A DNA stretch of 64,000 nt, from assembly GCA_015178975.1 (NCBI GenBank), contig WHVD01000006.1, positions 744,001-808,000 on the forward strand. Reading direction: 5' to 3'. The first letter of the stretch is position 1. Every line of letters begins with the position of its first letter. Positions 1-10,388 of the stretch are shown here, piece after piece. Below the pieces are notes generated by a model, which had not been told where the DNA came from, made no database searches, and worked only from the letters and a program-made list of their open reading frames with translations. The position numbers were made by a program, and so were the translations under genes. The stretch is from Hysterangium stoloniferum. Its lineage: Eukaryota; Basidiomycota; Agaricomycetes; Hysterangiales; Hysterangiaceae.

Positions 1-674
1 CGGTCTTTTAATGTTTTATCAACAACATCTTTTCTGACCTCCTCAATGTCTATGTCATTGTGTACTTAGATGACATCCTCATATTTTCTGAAGACCCTAC
101 ACTTCATGATGAACACGTCTGTGAAGTCCTCTAAAGACTCCAAAAACATGGTCTTTTTGTGAATGGTAAAAAATGTTCTTTTGATGTTGACATGGTTGAA
201 TATTTAGGTTTCATGATGGGACCCGATGGTCTCCGCATGAATGATGCTAACATTCAAGTCATTCAAGATTGGCCGGAACCCCGAAAGGTTAAGGATGTTC
301 AGTCCTTTTTAGGCTTTGCCAATTTTTATTGCCATTTCATTCACAACTACTCAAAAATTACCATTCTGCTTACTCATCTTACTTGTAAAGACACCCTGTG
401 GATTTTCTCTGAGGAATGCTGCACAGCATTCCAAGAATTGAAAAGTGTGTTTACATCTGCTCCTATTCTGTCACACTGGAAGCTCAATGTTCAACTCATT
501 GTGGAAACTGATGCCTCAGATTATGCACTTGCTGTAATATTGTCCATTCTGGACACTGACAGTGAAGTCCACCCAGTAGCCTTCTTGTTTCACACCTTCT
601 TGGCACCTGAACTCAACTACAATGTTCACGACAAGGAACTACTTGTGATATTTGAAGCTTTCAAGACATGGTGA
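1..674 (+). pseudogene. Gypsy-1 reverse transcriptase / RNase H remnant
   Basis: The first bases encode the reverse transcriptase catalytic neighbourhood with YLDDIL near 60-85. The thumb and connection region follow (EYLGFMMGPDGL, FLGFANFY), then the RNase H start with VETDASDYAL near 505-540 and HDKELL near 625-650. These motifs match the pol genes of Gypsy-2 and Gypsy-3 in this window. It is a fossil. Confidence 0.9.
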
Positions 675-704
675 CACTATCTGGAAGGATCAGCATCTCC
701 AATA

Positions 705-1079
705 CACTGGAGGCATCCTAAGGTTTTTGGAGTTGGAGAACCTTCTGAAAATCCTATGATTTGGCCAAATTCTTTAAGAGTTCTTTGAACTGATAAATTG
801 TTTGAAAATTTTTTCTTTTAGTAGGATTTTCTAAAGTGGAAAATCATATCTGAAAACTTTAAATATTTGTATCAGGACATCTGAGGAAACATCATTAGTT
901 AGAGTTTCTTGATACAAATTTTTAAAGTTTTCAGATATAGTTTTTCACTTTGGAAAATCCTACTAAAACTTAAAATTTCTAAACAATATATCAGTTCAAA
1001 CAATTCTTAGAAAATTTGGCCAAATATTAGAATTTTTGGAAGGTTTTCAAAGTCCAAAAATCTTGGGATGTCTCCAGTG
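705..1079. mobile_element. Foldback MITE, about 375 bp
   Basis: Nearly the whole element is one imperfect palindrome. The left arm begins CACTGGAGGCATCC and the right arm, read in reverse, begins CACTGGAGACATCC; the arms stay alignable for about 180 bp each. It splits the Gypsy-1 RNase H region and is flanked by ATA on both sides, so the target duplication is ATA or TA. It has no coding capacity. The family is not recognised; the TA-containing duplication and CACTG-like end would fit a Tc1/mariner-driven MITE. Confidence 0.8.
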
Positions 1080-1259
1080 ATAGATGTTATAACTGACCAC
1101 AAGAATTTGGTTTACTTTTCAACCACAAAACTATTCACCTGTCAGCAAGCCTGATGGTCCAAATACCTCTCCACCTTCAGTATGGTCATCCGCTTCTGTC
1201 CCCTTGGTGGAAAACCCAATGCTATGACTAGACGATGGGACATCTATCCTAAAAAGGGG

Positions 1260-1661
1260 TGTGAGGAGTATGCTTTTACCACAGTTTCATTGTGGTAAAA
1301 CACTCCTTTTATTTTATATATTTTACACATTTTATTTATATTTTTCTATCCCTTATATTCTTTGAATATCATATCATTTCTTTAGTTCAAAGCTTTGTGT
1401 ATACTTGTGGGTGCACTCAGCACCAAATGAAACTCAGACACACTTTTACCCAAGCACCACCACTCGTAAGACATAAACTAGGTCTACAGCGAGTGGTGAT
1501 CAGGGTAACATGTCAGCTACCACATAGGTAGCATTATCTGAGCTATTGAATACTTCAGGCCTCGAACTATAGCAGTCGAGGCCTCCACTCGAATCATCCA
1601 TCTTCCCATTCTACTCATTTCTTCGTATATAGAACGGTCAGAACTTCTACCACTCTTCACA
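1260..1661 (+). mobile_element. Solo LTR, family A (short form, 402 bp)
   Basis: Starts TGTGAGGAGTATG and ends ACTCTTCACA, with the duplication AGGGG at 1255-1259 and 1662-1666. The same sequence recurs at 2373-2775. Compared with the longer family A copies near 7563 and 26571 the middle is shorter. It sits inside Gypsy-1. Confidence 0.9.
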
Positions 1662-1666
1662 AGGGG

Positions 1667-3230
1667 AATAGCGACTATGCCACAGTTAATCCGCATAATT
1701 TCAAGCCTATGTTTTTATCGGAACAACTGTCCAAGTCAATCTGAGCTACTTACCTTATACATCCAGTCATGTGCAGTGTTATCCTTATGGATACTGAGAA
1801 ATTACATCAAGATATATTATCGGCACTTCCATTAGACCCAGTCACCAAAGCACACCTCAATAACCTGTCTGACCCTGATCATCCCCGATGGTCACTCGAC
1901 CCACAAGGTTTCATTAAACTTGACAACCACATTTATGTTCTGGACTCCGACACTCTCTGACTTCAAGTCTTACAGCATAAACATGACCACCTGATCTCGG
2001 GACACTTCAGCATCAATAAGACTATTGGACTTATCTGAAGAGAATATACATGGCCTGGTCTCCAAGATTTTGTTAAGCATTATTGTAAATCATGCACCAA
2101 CTGTGCATGTTCCAAATCAAGATATCACAAACCATATGGCCTGCTCAAACAACTCCCAATACTGGAAAAACCCTGGAATTTGATATCAATAGATTTCATT
2201 GAACACCTACTGGCATCTGATGGCCATACCACAATTCTCATTGTTGTGGATCAGCTTACCAAGCAAAGTATTTTCATTCCAACTTAATGATACAGTAACA
2301 TCCATACAGTTGGCCAAATTGTTTGTCACTCATGTATTTTCCAAGCACGGTGTTCTGTCGCATGTCACTTCCTGTGAGGAGTATGCTTTTACTACAGTTT
2401 CATTGTGGTAAAACACTCCTTTATTTTATTTATATTTTACACATTTTATTCATATTTTTCTATCCCTTATATTCTTCGAATATTGCACCATTTCATTAGT
2501 TCGAAGCTTTGTATATACTTGTGGATGCACTTGGCACCAAATGAAACTCAGACACACTTTTACCCAAGCACCACCACTTGTAAGACACAAACTAGGTCTA
2601 CAGTGAGTGGTGATCAGGGTAACATGTCAGCTATCACATAGGTAGCATTATCTGAGCTAGCGAACACTTCTGGCCTTGAACTATAACAGTCGAGACCTCC
2701 ACTCAAATCATCCTTCCTTCCATTCTACTCATTTCTTCATATATAGAACAGTCAGAACTTCCACCACTCTTCACACTTCCAATTGTGGATCCAAGTTTGT
2801 CTCTCACTTTTTTAGATCACTTGGAAAAGCACTTGACATGAAACTCCATTTCACTTCCAGCTACCACCTGGAAGGCAACGGACAAACTGAACGCACTAAC
2901 CAAACATTGGAACAGTACATCCTAGTCTATTGCAACTATCAACAAGACAATTGGAAATCACTTCTACCACTTGCTGAATTCGCATATAACAATGCCCCGA
3001 ATGCTACTACCGGCATTTTACCTTTCTTTGCAAATAAAGGCTACAACTCAAACATTGCTATCCATCTGGAACATGATCTCACTTCAACCTGTGCTCAGGA
3101 CTTTGTCACAAACCTTGATGAGCTACACCAAGAACTTCAAAAGAACATTGGCCCAGGAATGCTACCAACACTCTGCTGACAAAAATCAGCTACCACCCCC
3201 CAAATTCAAGATCGGTGACTGAGTATTCAT
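1667..3230 (+). pseudogene. Gypsy-1 integrase remnant
   Basis: The block before the solo LTR holds the zinc-binding H2C2 part (histidines in HKHDHLISGHF-like sequence near 1978-2010, then CTNCACSKS-like sequence near 2095-2115) and the start of the catalytic core (SIDFIEHL near 2185-2210). After the second LTR A the core resumes with GSKFVSHFFRSLGKAL near 2790-2830, then HLEGNGQTERTNQTLEQY and LPLAEFAYNNA. This is the DDE integrase of a Gypsy element. It is a fossil with several breaks. Confidence 0.85.
2373..2775 (+). mobile_element. Solo LTR, family A (short form, 403 bp)
   Basis: Close copy of 1260-1661 with the same ends, TGTGAGGAGTATG and TCTTCACA. It is flanked by the perfect duplication CTTCC at 2368-2372 and 2776-2780. 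It inserted independently into the integrase region of Gypsy-1. Confidence 0.9.
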
Positions 3231-3235
3231 CAAAG

Positions 3236-3672
3236 CCAAGTTTTTCCAAATGACTAGGCCATCCAAAAAGCTTGCTGATAAGTACTTAGGACCTTTGAAA
3301 ATTATCACACAAGGTGGCACGCTCTCTTGGACACTTTGGCTCCCTGAAAATATGTGTACAGTACACCTGGTATTTCATGTTTCAATGTTAGAACCTCATG
3401 TTGCTAACACTATACCAGAATGTGTACAACCTCTGCCTCCACCTGTGGTTATTAACGGGGAACCCAAATTCAAGATATCAGAAATCCTAGATTCAAAGAT
3501 TGATAATCGCCGATGTACCTGCAAACTACTTTATTTGGTCAAATGGACAGGCTACGAAGGTACCAACGAAGAAACATCCTGGATTCTGGCCACAGGACTT
3601 GGGAACGTGTTGGACATCATTAAGGATTTTCACCAAGTATATCTGAAAAACCCAGACCCTTATCATCCCTAA
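3236..3672 (+). pseudogene. Gypsy-1 integrase tail and chromodomain
   Basis: The GPLKI / HLVFHVSMLEP region is the usual Gypsy integrase C-terminal tail. It is followed by a chromodomain read as LLYLVKWTGYEGTNEETSW. Chromodomains at this place define chromoviruses and in other systems steer integration to marked chromatin. The same motif occurs near 16340 and 24260. Confidence 0.85.
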
Positions 3673-3755
3673 TAACCTACGGCATCCTGACGTCTTTCCG
3701 ACACCCATAGTTGTATCTCCTCTCAGTCATTTTCTGACGCTCTCTGCATTTTCTT

Positions 3756-4725
3756 TCACATTTTCAAAAAAAAGAGAAAATTAATTATTATTAGAAAGAC
3801 TAAGCTACTGTAAGGTTTCTCCCGGTGCCACTTCCTCTTCAATCTCCTCAGAGTCTCCCGATTCTTCTGCCTCCTCTGACTCCGACTCATCACCATCAGC
3901 ATCCACCTCACTGGTGACCCCCCCTGGGCATCTAAACCCCAAGCTCTCAAGAAGGAGCTGGCCTGTGCAGACAAGATCTCAAGTGAGATCTGTATCACGT
4001 CTCCATCATACCTCATGGTCGTTGTGTGCTTTTTGACCCATGCCAGAGTGTCGCTGAGTATGCCTAGGAGCTGATTCTTCTCCTCAAGGACATTGGTAAG
4101 GCATTCTAAAATGCCCTCCAACACCCCATCGGTGGCTGGCCAGGTACACCCAAGTTTCAAATTGGCATACTCTGCACATGTGCACCCTTAGCCTCCCTCA
4201 GCCTCCCTCAGCCTCCGACATGGCGATGGCACATCCAGTTGCATGCAGCACACTGAACACACTTCAGGTTGTTTTTGGGCCCCACTTCAGGAGCCTGACA
4301 CGCTTTCTATTTGACTATGTTAGTAGGCTAAACAAAAAAAAAAAAAAGAAGTCACTTCCCTTGGAGACGACAGTCCCACCTCGGGTTCCTCCAACTCATC
4401 CTCCCCTTCAGATGATGAGACACTTGGGGCCTTATACTATCGAATTGTTAGCATTGGAATTTTCAGTTTTGTTGGAAGACTTACCTTCCTCACCTTGGCC
4501 TCAGCCTTCTCTTGTTTCTCCTTTGCAAGTGTGGCAACTGCTGTCTTCAACGCTCTGATTCCTCTGCCTTTTTCCACTCCTCTTTCTTCTTTCGCTCCTT
4601 CTCAGCCCTCTCAGTGGCCACCAGCAACTTGGTGTCTCTTCTCGCCTCCTCCTCTTCTTGCAAATGGCGCACCTCCCTTTCCTGTATTCAACATCACAAG
4701 TCATTCAGACTTGGTGTACCGATAG
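3756..4725 (-). pseudogene. Antisense block of Gypsy-1 (coiled-coil-like, function unknown)
   Basis: Between the chromodomain and the 3' LTR the minus strand has reading blocks rich in Glu, Lys, Arg and Leu (for example ERAEKERKKEEWKKAEESER from about 4560-4620) and a leucine-rich block upstream of 4160. Its position and composition match the better preserved antisense block at 24600-25602. It is decayed and no function is known. Confidence 0.55.
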
Positions 4726-4925
4726 GTCCCAAGGGGCTAGAAGTTCTCCTGTTGTTGAACAACATGGTGGATAAGGGTTAAAAGACAAAGACACCCTGGT
4801 AACCTTATATAAGCTTTTTTCAGGACCACCAGATCTTCTGATTTTTTGACACATTGGCTAATTCACTTGAAATGTACATTTTTCATTTCTCGGCCTCATG
4901 GGACTTCGGCTATATGGGGAGATAC

Positions 4926-5590
4926 TGTTACAACCCATGTGCTCAGCACACTTGGGACCTGATTGGACTTCATGCAAAACTCCAATCGCTCGCAAACCCA
5001 TTGGTATCCCGACTAACCCCATTAGGCACCTCCATTGTTCCTGATTGGTATCTCTGTCTGCCCCTTATCCTATACAACCAGTCTACACCTTTTCCACCCT
5101 GTAGTAGTCAACATCCAGATTTGTAATGTTCCATTTATCGCTCTCCATTTCCATGTCACTCTATATGTAGTTCCACCTTCTCCATTAGTACTTTCCTTTG
5201 TTCTTTTCTCATTTGGATAAGTGCCAGATCCCTGTATATAAGCTGCTCATGTATTGTAGTAATAGGACAATCAGAATATCAACTCAGAACACTCCTAAAC
5301 AACTCTCATAGTCTTGCTCTAAGTATTCCACTCTCCACCTCTGCTTGCACTCACTCACCCTCGGTCTCCAATCCTCAGTTTCCAATCTTTGACCCAACCC
5401 ATGACTTATCCTTCAGCTTCCAATCAGTGACTTACCAAGAGGATTATTTGACAGGACTAGTTTCTCGCCCACCTGAAGTTTAAGGACACCCAATGGCAAT
5501 TTGCAAGGGCATAGCATATAAGCTGAAGCCAAGTCCTTCCACTCAGTCCCCATCAGTCTATCGACATGAGTCAGTTTTCTGTTCTTAACA
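4926..5590 (+). repeat. 3' LTR of Gypsy-1, family G (665 bp)
   Basis: Starts TGTTACAACCCATG directly after a purine tract (TATATGGGGAGATAC, about 4911-4925) that serves as the polypurine tract. Ends GTTCTTAACA. The shared LTR module lies near 5485-5540. Its end resembles family D, so G and D are probably related. Confidence 0.85.
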
Positions 5591-6355
5591 GTACCCCTGA
5601 TACTTGTTTATAGTATATTCCATCCCATTCCGTCTCCACTCTACCCATTCCTCCATTTGTGACACAAATTGAATTTCTTTCAATCTAGTCAAATTATAAT
5701 CATAAACCCTAAAACTATTAAGTATACCAAATTCTAATATACTCTAAAGGTCATTTAAACATCTGGGATATAATTCAAACATAATTTGGTTTTTAAAACT
5801 TTCAAGAAGTTTTAAACTCTCTCGTATATTACAAACTAAAGAATCTTTCCAGACATGAGTAGACAATAAAAAAAATTAGTGGTTTGAAAAACTAATACTT
5901 TTAAAAAATAGATACCTTTAGATAGTCCATTCCATGCATATGTATATCATTGGCACCTCTAAATACATATGTATTACTTCAGAATGGATCTGTCAATCTG
6001 AACAGATTTCTACTTGATTCAACATACCCAGAATATATAGGGGGGTTTACTTAATAAAGACAGCTGTGGTATGAAAATTTTCCAATAATGTTTTACATAT
6101 TTTACATGGAAATAACTACATTACAACTTTTAAAAAACAAAGTACTAATAAAAGTATTAGTAGGTGTCTGTAAAAGGAAGGAAATTATATACAATGGAAT
6201 TTGTGAAATAACTATGGGTTATATAAGATGTAATACGGAGAACTATTTCTGATGGTTGTTTTTTGATGATATAATTGTTTCAGAATAGATATTACTATTT
6301 AAAGATGGAGTTTTGTAAAAATAAGACTTTTATTAGTAAATATTTGAGATTATAG
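5591..6355. other. AT-rich stretch without a recognisable gene
   Basis: I see no open reading frame of note, no repeat shared with the rest of the window and no RNA gene. The run is AT-rich and could be decayed repeat or intergenic DNA. Confidence 0.5.
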
Positions 6356-7368
6356 TAATTATAAACACCCTCCTTATATCCCTCAACCTGAAGGTGACAA
6401 AGTGATTGAGATGAAGTTAGAAGGCAATGAAATTGAGCATGTGGAGGTGTACATTTCTATATCCAATGAAGACTTTTTGAAAAGAGGAGATCATTTGGAA
6501 GTGCACTGTCAGCACTGTTAAGGTCTGTTGTTGTTACAACTGGAAATCCTGCCAGACTCTGGGCACTAACGTATATGCACCCGCACCCTACACACACCAA
6601 TTATCAGTTTACTGGAAAACCAGCTGGACTCTGTATGTCAGACCTGTCCATGCTTGACCTTCGTTACTTCATGTATCAGTCACTGGAATACCCACCGGAC
6701 TCTGCTCCTGTCTATCTCCAACCCTGTCCCACACACCAGTCACCAGACCCCACTTGGAAAACCCGACAGCTCTCTAACTGAGCCCCGTTCCCGTTATGGT
6801 TAAATGACCTGTCAGGATTCGGACTCCGCTCCTGCCCCATTCCCATTATGGTTTTATGACCTGTCACGATTTGGACTCTGCTCTGTTCTGTTCTGTTCCT
6901 AACACCAAGTTTAGTGTTTATTTATATTTGCTAGTTTAGTTTTCATTATTACTATATTTGGTATGTTATTCATCCCACAGTCTATATAGTCTGGCAGATG
7001 TTGTACATACAATCCAGTTAGAAAATCAGCTTAAATTCCCTCCAGTAATCTCAAGTATATTTTCCACTCTAATCTCCTCTTTGAAACACACTGCTCTTAC
7101 TTGTTGGAGCCCATGGGCTCTGACCCATCTATCACTCAACCTCCAATCTATTCATCTCGACTCCCCAACCTCTCAACCCATAAACCCTATCTGGACTCCC
7201 CAGGATTCCCATCTGCCCATTTGAAATTGGACAAGACAATCTCGTGAGGGCACAGCCTATAAGCTGAAGCCAAGTCCTAATGGCTTTCCCGCAGGTTTCT
7301 CTGGAAACCCTCCAATAAGCTCTGTGCACACAAACTTAACAGTTGTGGCCCAAGGGTTCTTCAAATAA
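6356..7368 (+). pseudogene. Possible terminal exon of an unknown gene, split by a solo LTR
   Basis: An open frame runs from a possible splice acceptor (TTATAG at 6350-6355) to the LTR insertion at 6533. When the LTR and one GTTGT copy are set aside it continues at 7347 and stops at TAA 7366-7368. It encodes about 60 residues, beginning NYKHPPYIPQPEGDKV, with a charged middle (IEMKLEGNEIEHVEVYIS) and ending VAQGFFK. I do not recognise the family. It could be a captured or relict host exon or part of an unrecognised transposon. The intact frame on both sides of the insertion is the main argument that it was coding. The LTR certainly disrupts it now. Confidence 0.35.
6533..7341 (+). mobile_element. 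Solo LTR, family C' (809 bp)
   Basis: Starts TGTTACAACTGGAAATCC and ends CAAACTTAACA. It is flanked by the perfect duplication GTTGT (6528-6532 and 7342-7346). It contains the shared LTR module near 7252-7283. Confidence 0.9.
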
Positions 7369-7562
7369 AGCACTACTGTCAATTGAAAAAATTGTTAATG
7401 AAGAAGTATTTATTAACCAACCTAATTGCATCAATGAATGGTATACAGTGACTCAAAAAACCCTTTACATGTTTTGTACTTCAGACTTATATCCCTGATA
7501 ACTCAAAGAATAAAAATGCAAAATATCAAGAATACTTGTGAATATGCTCTATCATATCTAGA

Positions 7563-8815
7563 TGTGAAGAGTGGTGGAAGTTCTAACCGTTCTATATACA
7601 AAGAATATTGACCATTTAGGTATGACACGAAGATGTGTTGACTATCTAAGTGTGAAGAGTGGTAGAAGTTCTAACCGTTCTATATACAGAGAATATCGAC
7701 CGTTTAGGTACGATACCACGATGTATTGACTGTCTAAGTCTAATACAGACTGAACGCATATTGACTACTTAGTTCAATATGGTAGAGAGAAGTAGCTATC
7801 TAAAGTAAGGTAGATAGCTAGAATGAATAAGTAGAATCGACTGTTAAGTGCGATTCTGGACGACTGCTCGAGTGCAAGTAGAGTAGTTAGAGAGTCGAAT
7901 AATAGAGTAGCGTGGATGTAGTCCACACGGGTTGAGATAAGGATTAAGTTTCGACTGGTACAGTTTGAAACTCAGATTGAGTGAGTAGCTAAAGCCCATC
8001 TGTGACGGTCGAGACGATACACCAATCACAACTTACAGGACACTAACAGGTGTCTGGGTAAGTCGTGGTTGCGGTGTAAAAAGTGTCTGAGTTCTAAACT
8101 ATGGGTGCTAGAATACATAAGTCTGGCGTGTGTGCGCCCACAAGAGTCGATGTACCGCATACATAGGTCGTCGAACTAATTATAGATATAATAAAAGAGA
8201 GAAAACAGAAATAATAAAGGAAATATAGTAAGAGCTCATCCGACTATATTTCCTGAGTGTATTTCGCCATACCTCTCACACTAAGTCTAATACAGACCGA
8301 ATGCATATTGACTATTTAGTTCAATACAGTTGAGTGAAATAGCTATCTAAAGTAGAGTAGAGAGCTAAAACGAATAACGAGAATCGACTGTTAAGTATGA
8401 TTCTGAATGACTGCTTGAGTGTGGAAGAGAATAACAAGAGAGTCAAATAACAGAGTAGCACAGATGTAGTCTGCGTGGATTGAGATAAAGGTGGAGTTTC
8501 GACTGGTACAGTTCGAAACTCTGATTGTGTAGATAGTTAAAGCCCGTCTGTGACGGTCGAGATGATACCCCAATCACAACTTACAGGACACTAACTGGTG
8601 TCTGGGTAAGTTGTGGTTGCGGGGTAAAAAGTGTCTGAGTTTCATTTGGTGCCAAGTGCACCCACAAGTATACACAAAGCTTCGAACTAATGAAATGGTG
8701 CAATATTTGAAGAATATAAAGGATAGAAAAATATGAATAAAATGTGTAAAATATAAATAAAATAAAAGGAGTGTTTTTACTACAATGAAACTGTGGTAAA
8801 AGCATACTCCTCACA
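7563..8815 (-). mobile_element. Solo LTR, family A (outer copy, about 618 bp plus an insertion)
   Basis: Read on the plus strand it starts TGTGAAGAGTGG and ends CATACTCCTCACA. Perfect duplication CTAGA at 7558-7562 and 8816-8820 inside the M1 terminal repeat. A second family A LTR sits within it (7651-8280). Confidence 0.9.
7651..8280 (-). mobile_element. Solo LTR, family A (inner copy, 630 bp)
   Basis: Inserted into the outer family A LTR with perfect duplication CTAAG (7646-7650 and 8281-8285). Ends are TGTGAAGAGTGG and ACCTCTCACA on the plus strand. Same orientation as its host LTR. Confidence 0.92.
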
Positions 8816-9012
8816 CTAGATTATGGAAGTATGGTGCCATTACATAAGCTGCAAATATGGAAATATTACAAATATTTATATACAAGAGGCTCATGTAAAG
8901 GGTTTTTTTGCTGGCAACTTTGATAACTATAAATGCTTATAGTCATGTGACCTTGTTGTACTGGAGTATAAATATATCACCTTTAGCAACTAGTAATACC
9001 CCAATTCCCAAG

Positions 9013-9366
9013 ATGCGCAGTTTGTCTCTTGCCAGCCAGAATCATATCCTCTCACTGCTTGATGTTGGTCATTCAGCTAGCAACATTGCAGTTTCTACTG
9101 GTCATAGCATTGGCACAGTCTCAGAGCTTCACTCTAAGCATTGTTCTTATCTCCCTAAGTCCATTGGTGGTCATCCCCCAAAGCTTTCCCCTACCAACAT
9201 TCACTATGCACAGCAACTCATCAGCTCTGGGAAGGCTGACACTGCTGTTGATGTGGCCAAAGCTCTTAGAAATGTCACCAACCAGTCCATCTGTACCCAA
9301 ACTGTATGTAATGGTCTCAAGAGGGTTAGGGTGTCTCAAAACACTCATCCAATGTTTGGTACTTGA
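9013..9366 (+). pseudogene. Tc1/mariner transposase, N-terminal part (M1)
   Basis: The frame starts at ATG 9013 with MRSLSLASQNHILSLLDVGH. Two helix-turn-helix-like stretches typical of Tc1 DNA-binding domains follow: HILSLLDVGHSASNIAVSTG, then KLSPTNIHYAQQLISSGKAD, with VAKALRNVT next. These domains bind the terminal repeats. The last 15 or so codons (from about 9325) are read out of a terminal-repeat copy rather than transposase sequence. No DDE catalytic domain follows. It is close to the M2 frame at 37104-37472. Confidence 0.8.
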
Positions 9367-9520
9367 GACTTATTTACATCCCTGATAACTCAGAGAACAA
9401 AAATGCAAAAATATCAAGAATATTTATGAATATGCTCTATCATATCTAGATTGTGCAAATACAATTCCATTACATAAGTTCCAAATATGGAAATACTACA
9501 AATATTTATATACAGGAGAC

Positions 9521-10353
9521 TTGTTAAGTTACGTGCAAAGAGCTTATAGGAAGGTTTCTGGAGAAACCCACAGGAAAGCCGGTAGGACTTGGCTTCAGCT
9601 TATAGGCTGCACCCTTGCGAGATCGTCTTGTCCAATTTCAAATGGGCAGATGGGAATCCCAGGGAGTCTGGGTGGGGTTTGTGGGTTGAGAGGTCGGGTG
9701 GTCGAGATGAATAGGTTGGAGGTTGAGTGATAGATGGGTCAGAGCCCATGGGCTCTGACAAGTAAGAGCAGTGTGTTTCAAAGAGGAGATTAGAGTGGAA
9801 AATATACTCCAGACTCCACTCCCGCCCCATTCCCATTATGGTTTGATGACCTGTCACGATTCAGACTCCGCTCCACTCTGTTCCATTCCTAACACCAAGT
9901 TTGGTGTTTATTTATCTCATTTTATGTTTGCTAATTTAGTTTTCATTATTACTGGATTTGGTATGTTATTCATTCCACAGTCTACATATATACAGTAGTC
10001 TGGCAGATGTTGTACATACAATCCAGTCAGAAAATCAATCAGCTTAGATTCCCCCCAGTAATCTCAAGTATGTTTTCCACTCTAATCTCCTCTTTGAAAC
10101 ACACCGCTCTTACTCATTGGAGCCCATGGGCTCCAACCCATCTATCACTCAACCTCCAACCTATTCATCTCAACTTCCTGACCTCTCAACCCATGAACCC
10201 CACCCAAACTCCCTGGGATTCCCATCCACCCATTTGAAATTGGACAAGATGATCTCGCGAGGGTGCAGCCTATAAGCTGAAGCCAAGTCCTACCAGCTTT
10301 CCCACAGGTTTCTCTGGAAACCCTCTTATAAGCTCTGTGCATGCAACTTAACA
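9521..10353. repeat. Rearranged family C' LTR at the 5' side of Gypsy-2
   Basis: 9521-9806 is the 3' third of a C' LTR in reverse orientation (starts TGTTAAGTTACG). From about 9808 to 10353 a C' LTR runs forward and ends GCAACTTAACA, directly before the gag leader. The two pieces meet at AAATATACT/CCAGACTCC. The shared module appears twice, in reverse near 9585 and forward near 10263. Confidence 0.75.
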
Positions 10354-10388
10354 GTATTTTCTGACTGAGACTTGCAGATTGTTCAATA

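Larger units (their letters stand above)
1..5590 (+). mobile_element. Gypsy-1: broken Ty3/Gypsy chromodomain element, 3' part
   Basis: The left end is outside the window. In order the remains show reverse transcriptase, RNase H, integrase, chromodomain, an antisense block, a purine-rich tract and the 3' LTR (4926-5590). This order is that of fungal chromoviruses. A foldback MITE (705-1079) and two solo LTRs of family A (1260-1661, 2373-2775) have inserted into it, so it is older than they are. It carries many breaks, well over five, and cannot be active. Confidence 0.9.

Noticed and set aside
1292-1531. 79-codon frame MVKHSFYFIYFTHFIYIF and its copy at 2405
   Set aside because: Both lie within solo LTRs of family A and are low-complexity AT-rich readings, not genes.
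5655-5680. Start of another family E LTR (GTGACACAAATTGAATTTC)
   Set aside because: The likeness ends after about 18 bases and there is no matching end or duplication.
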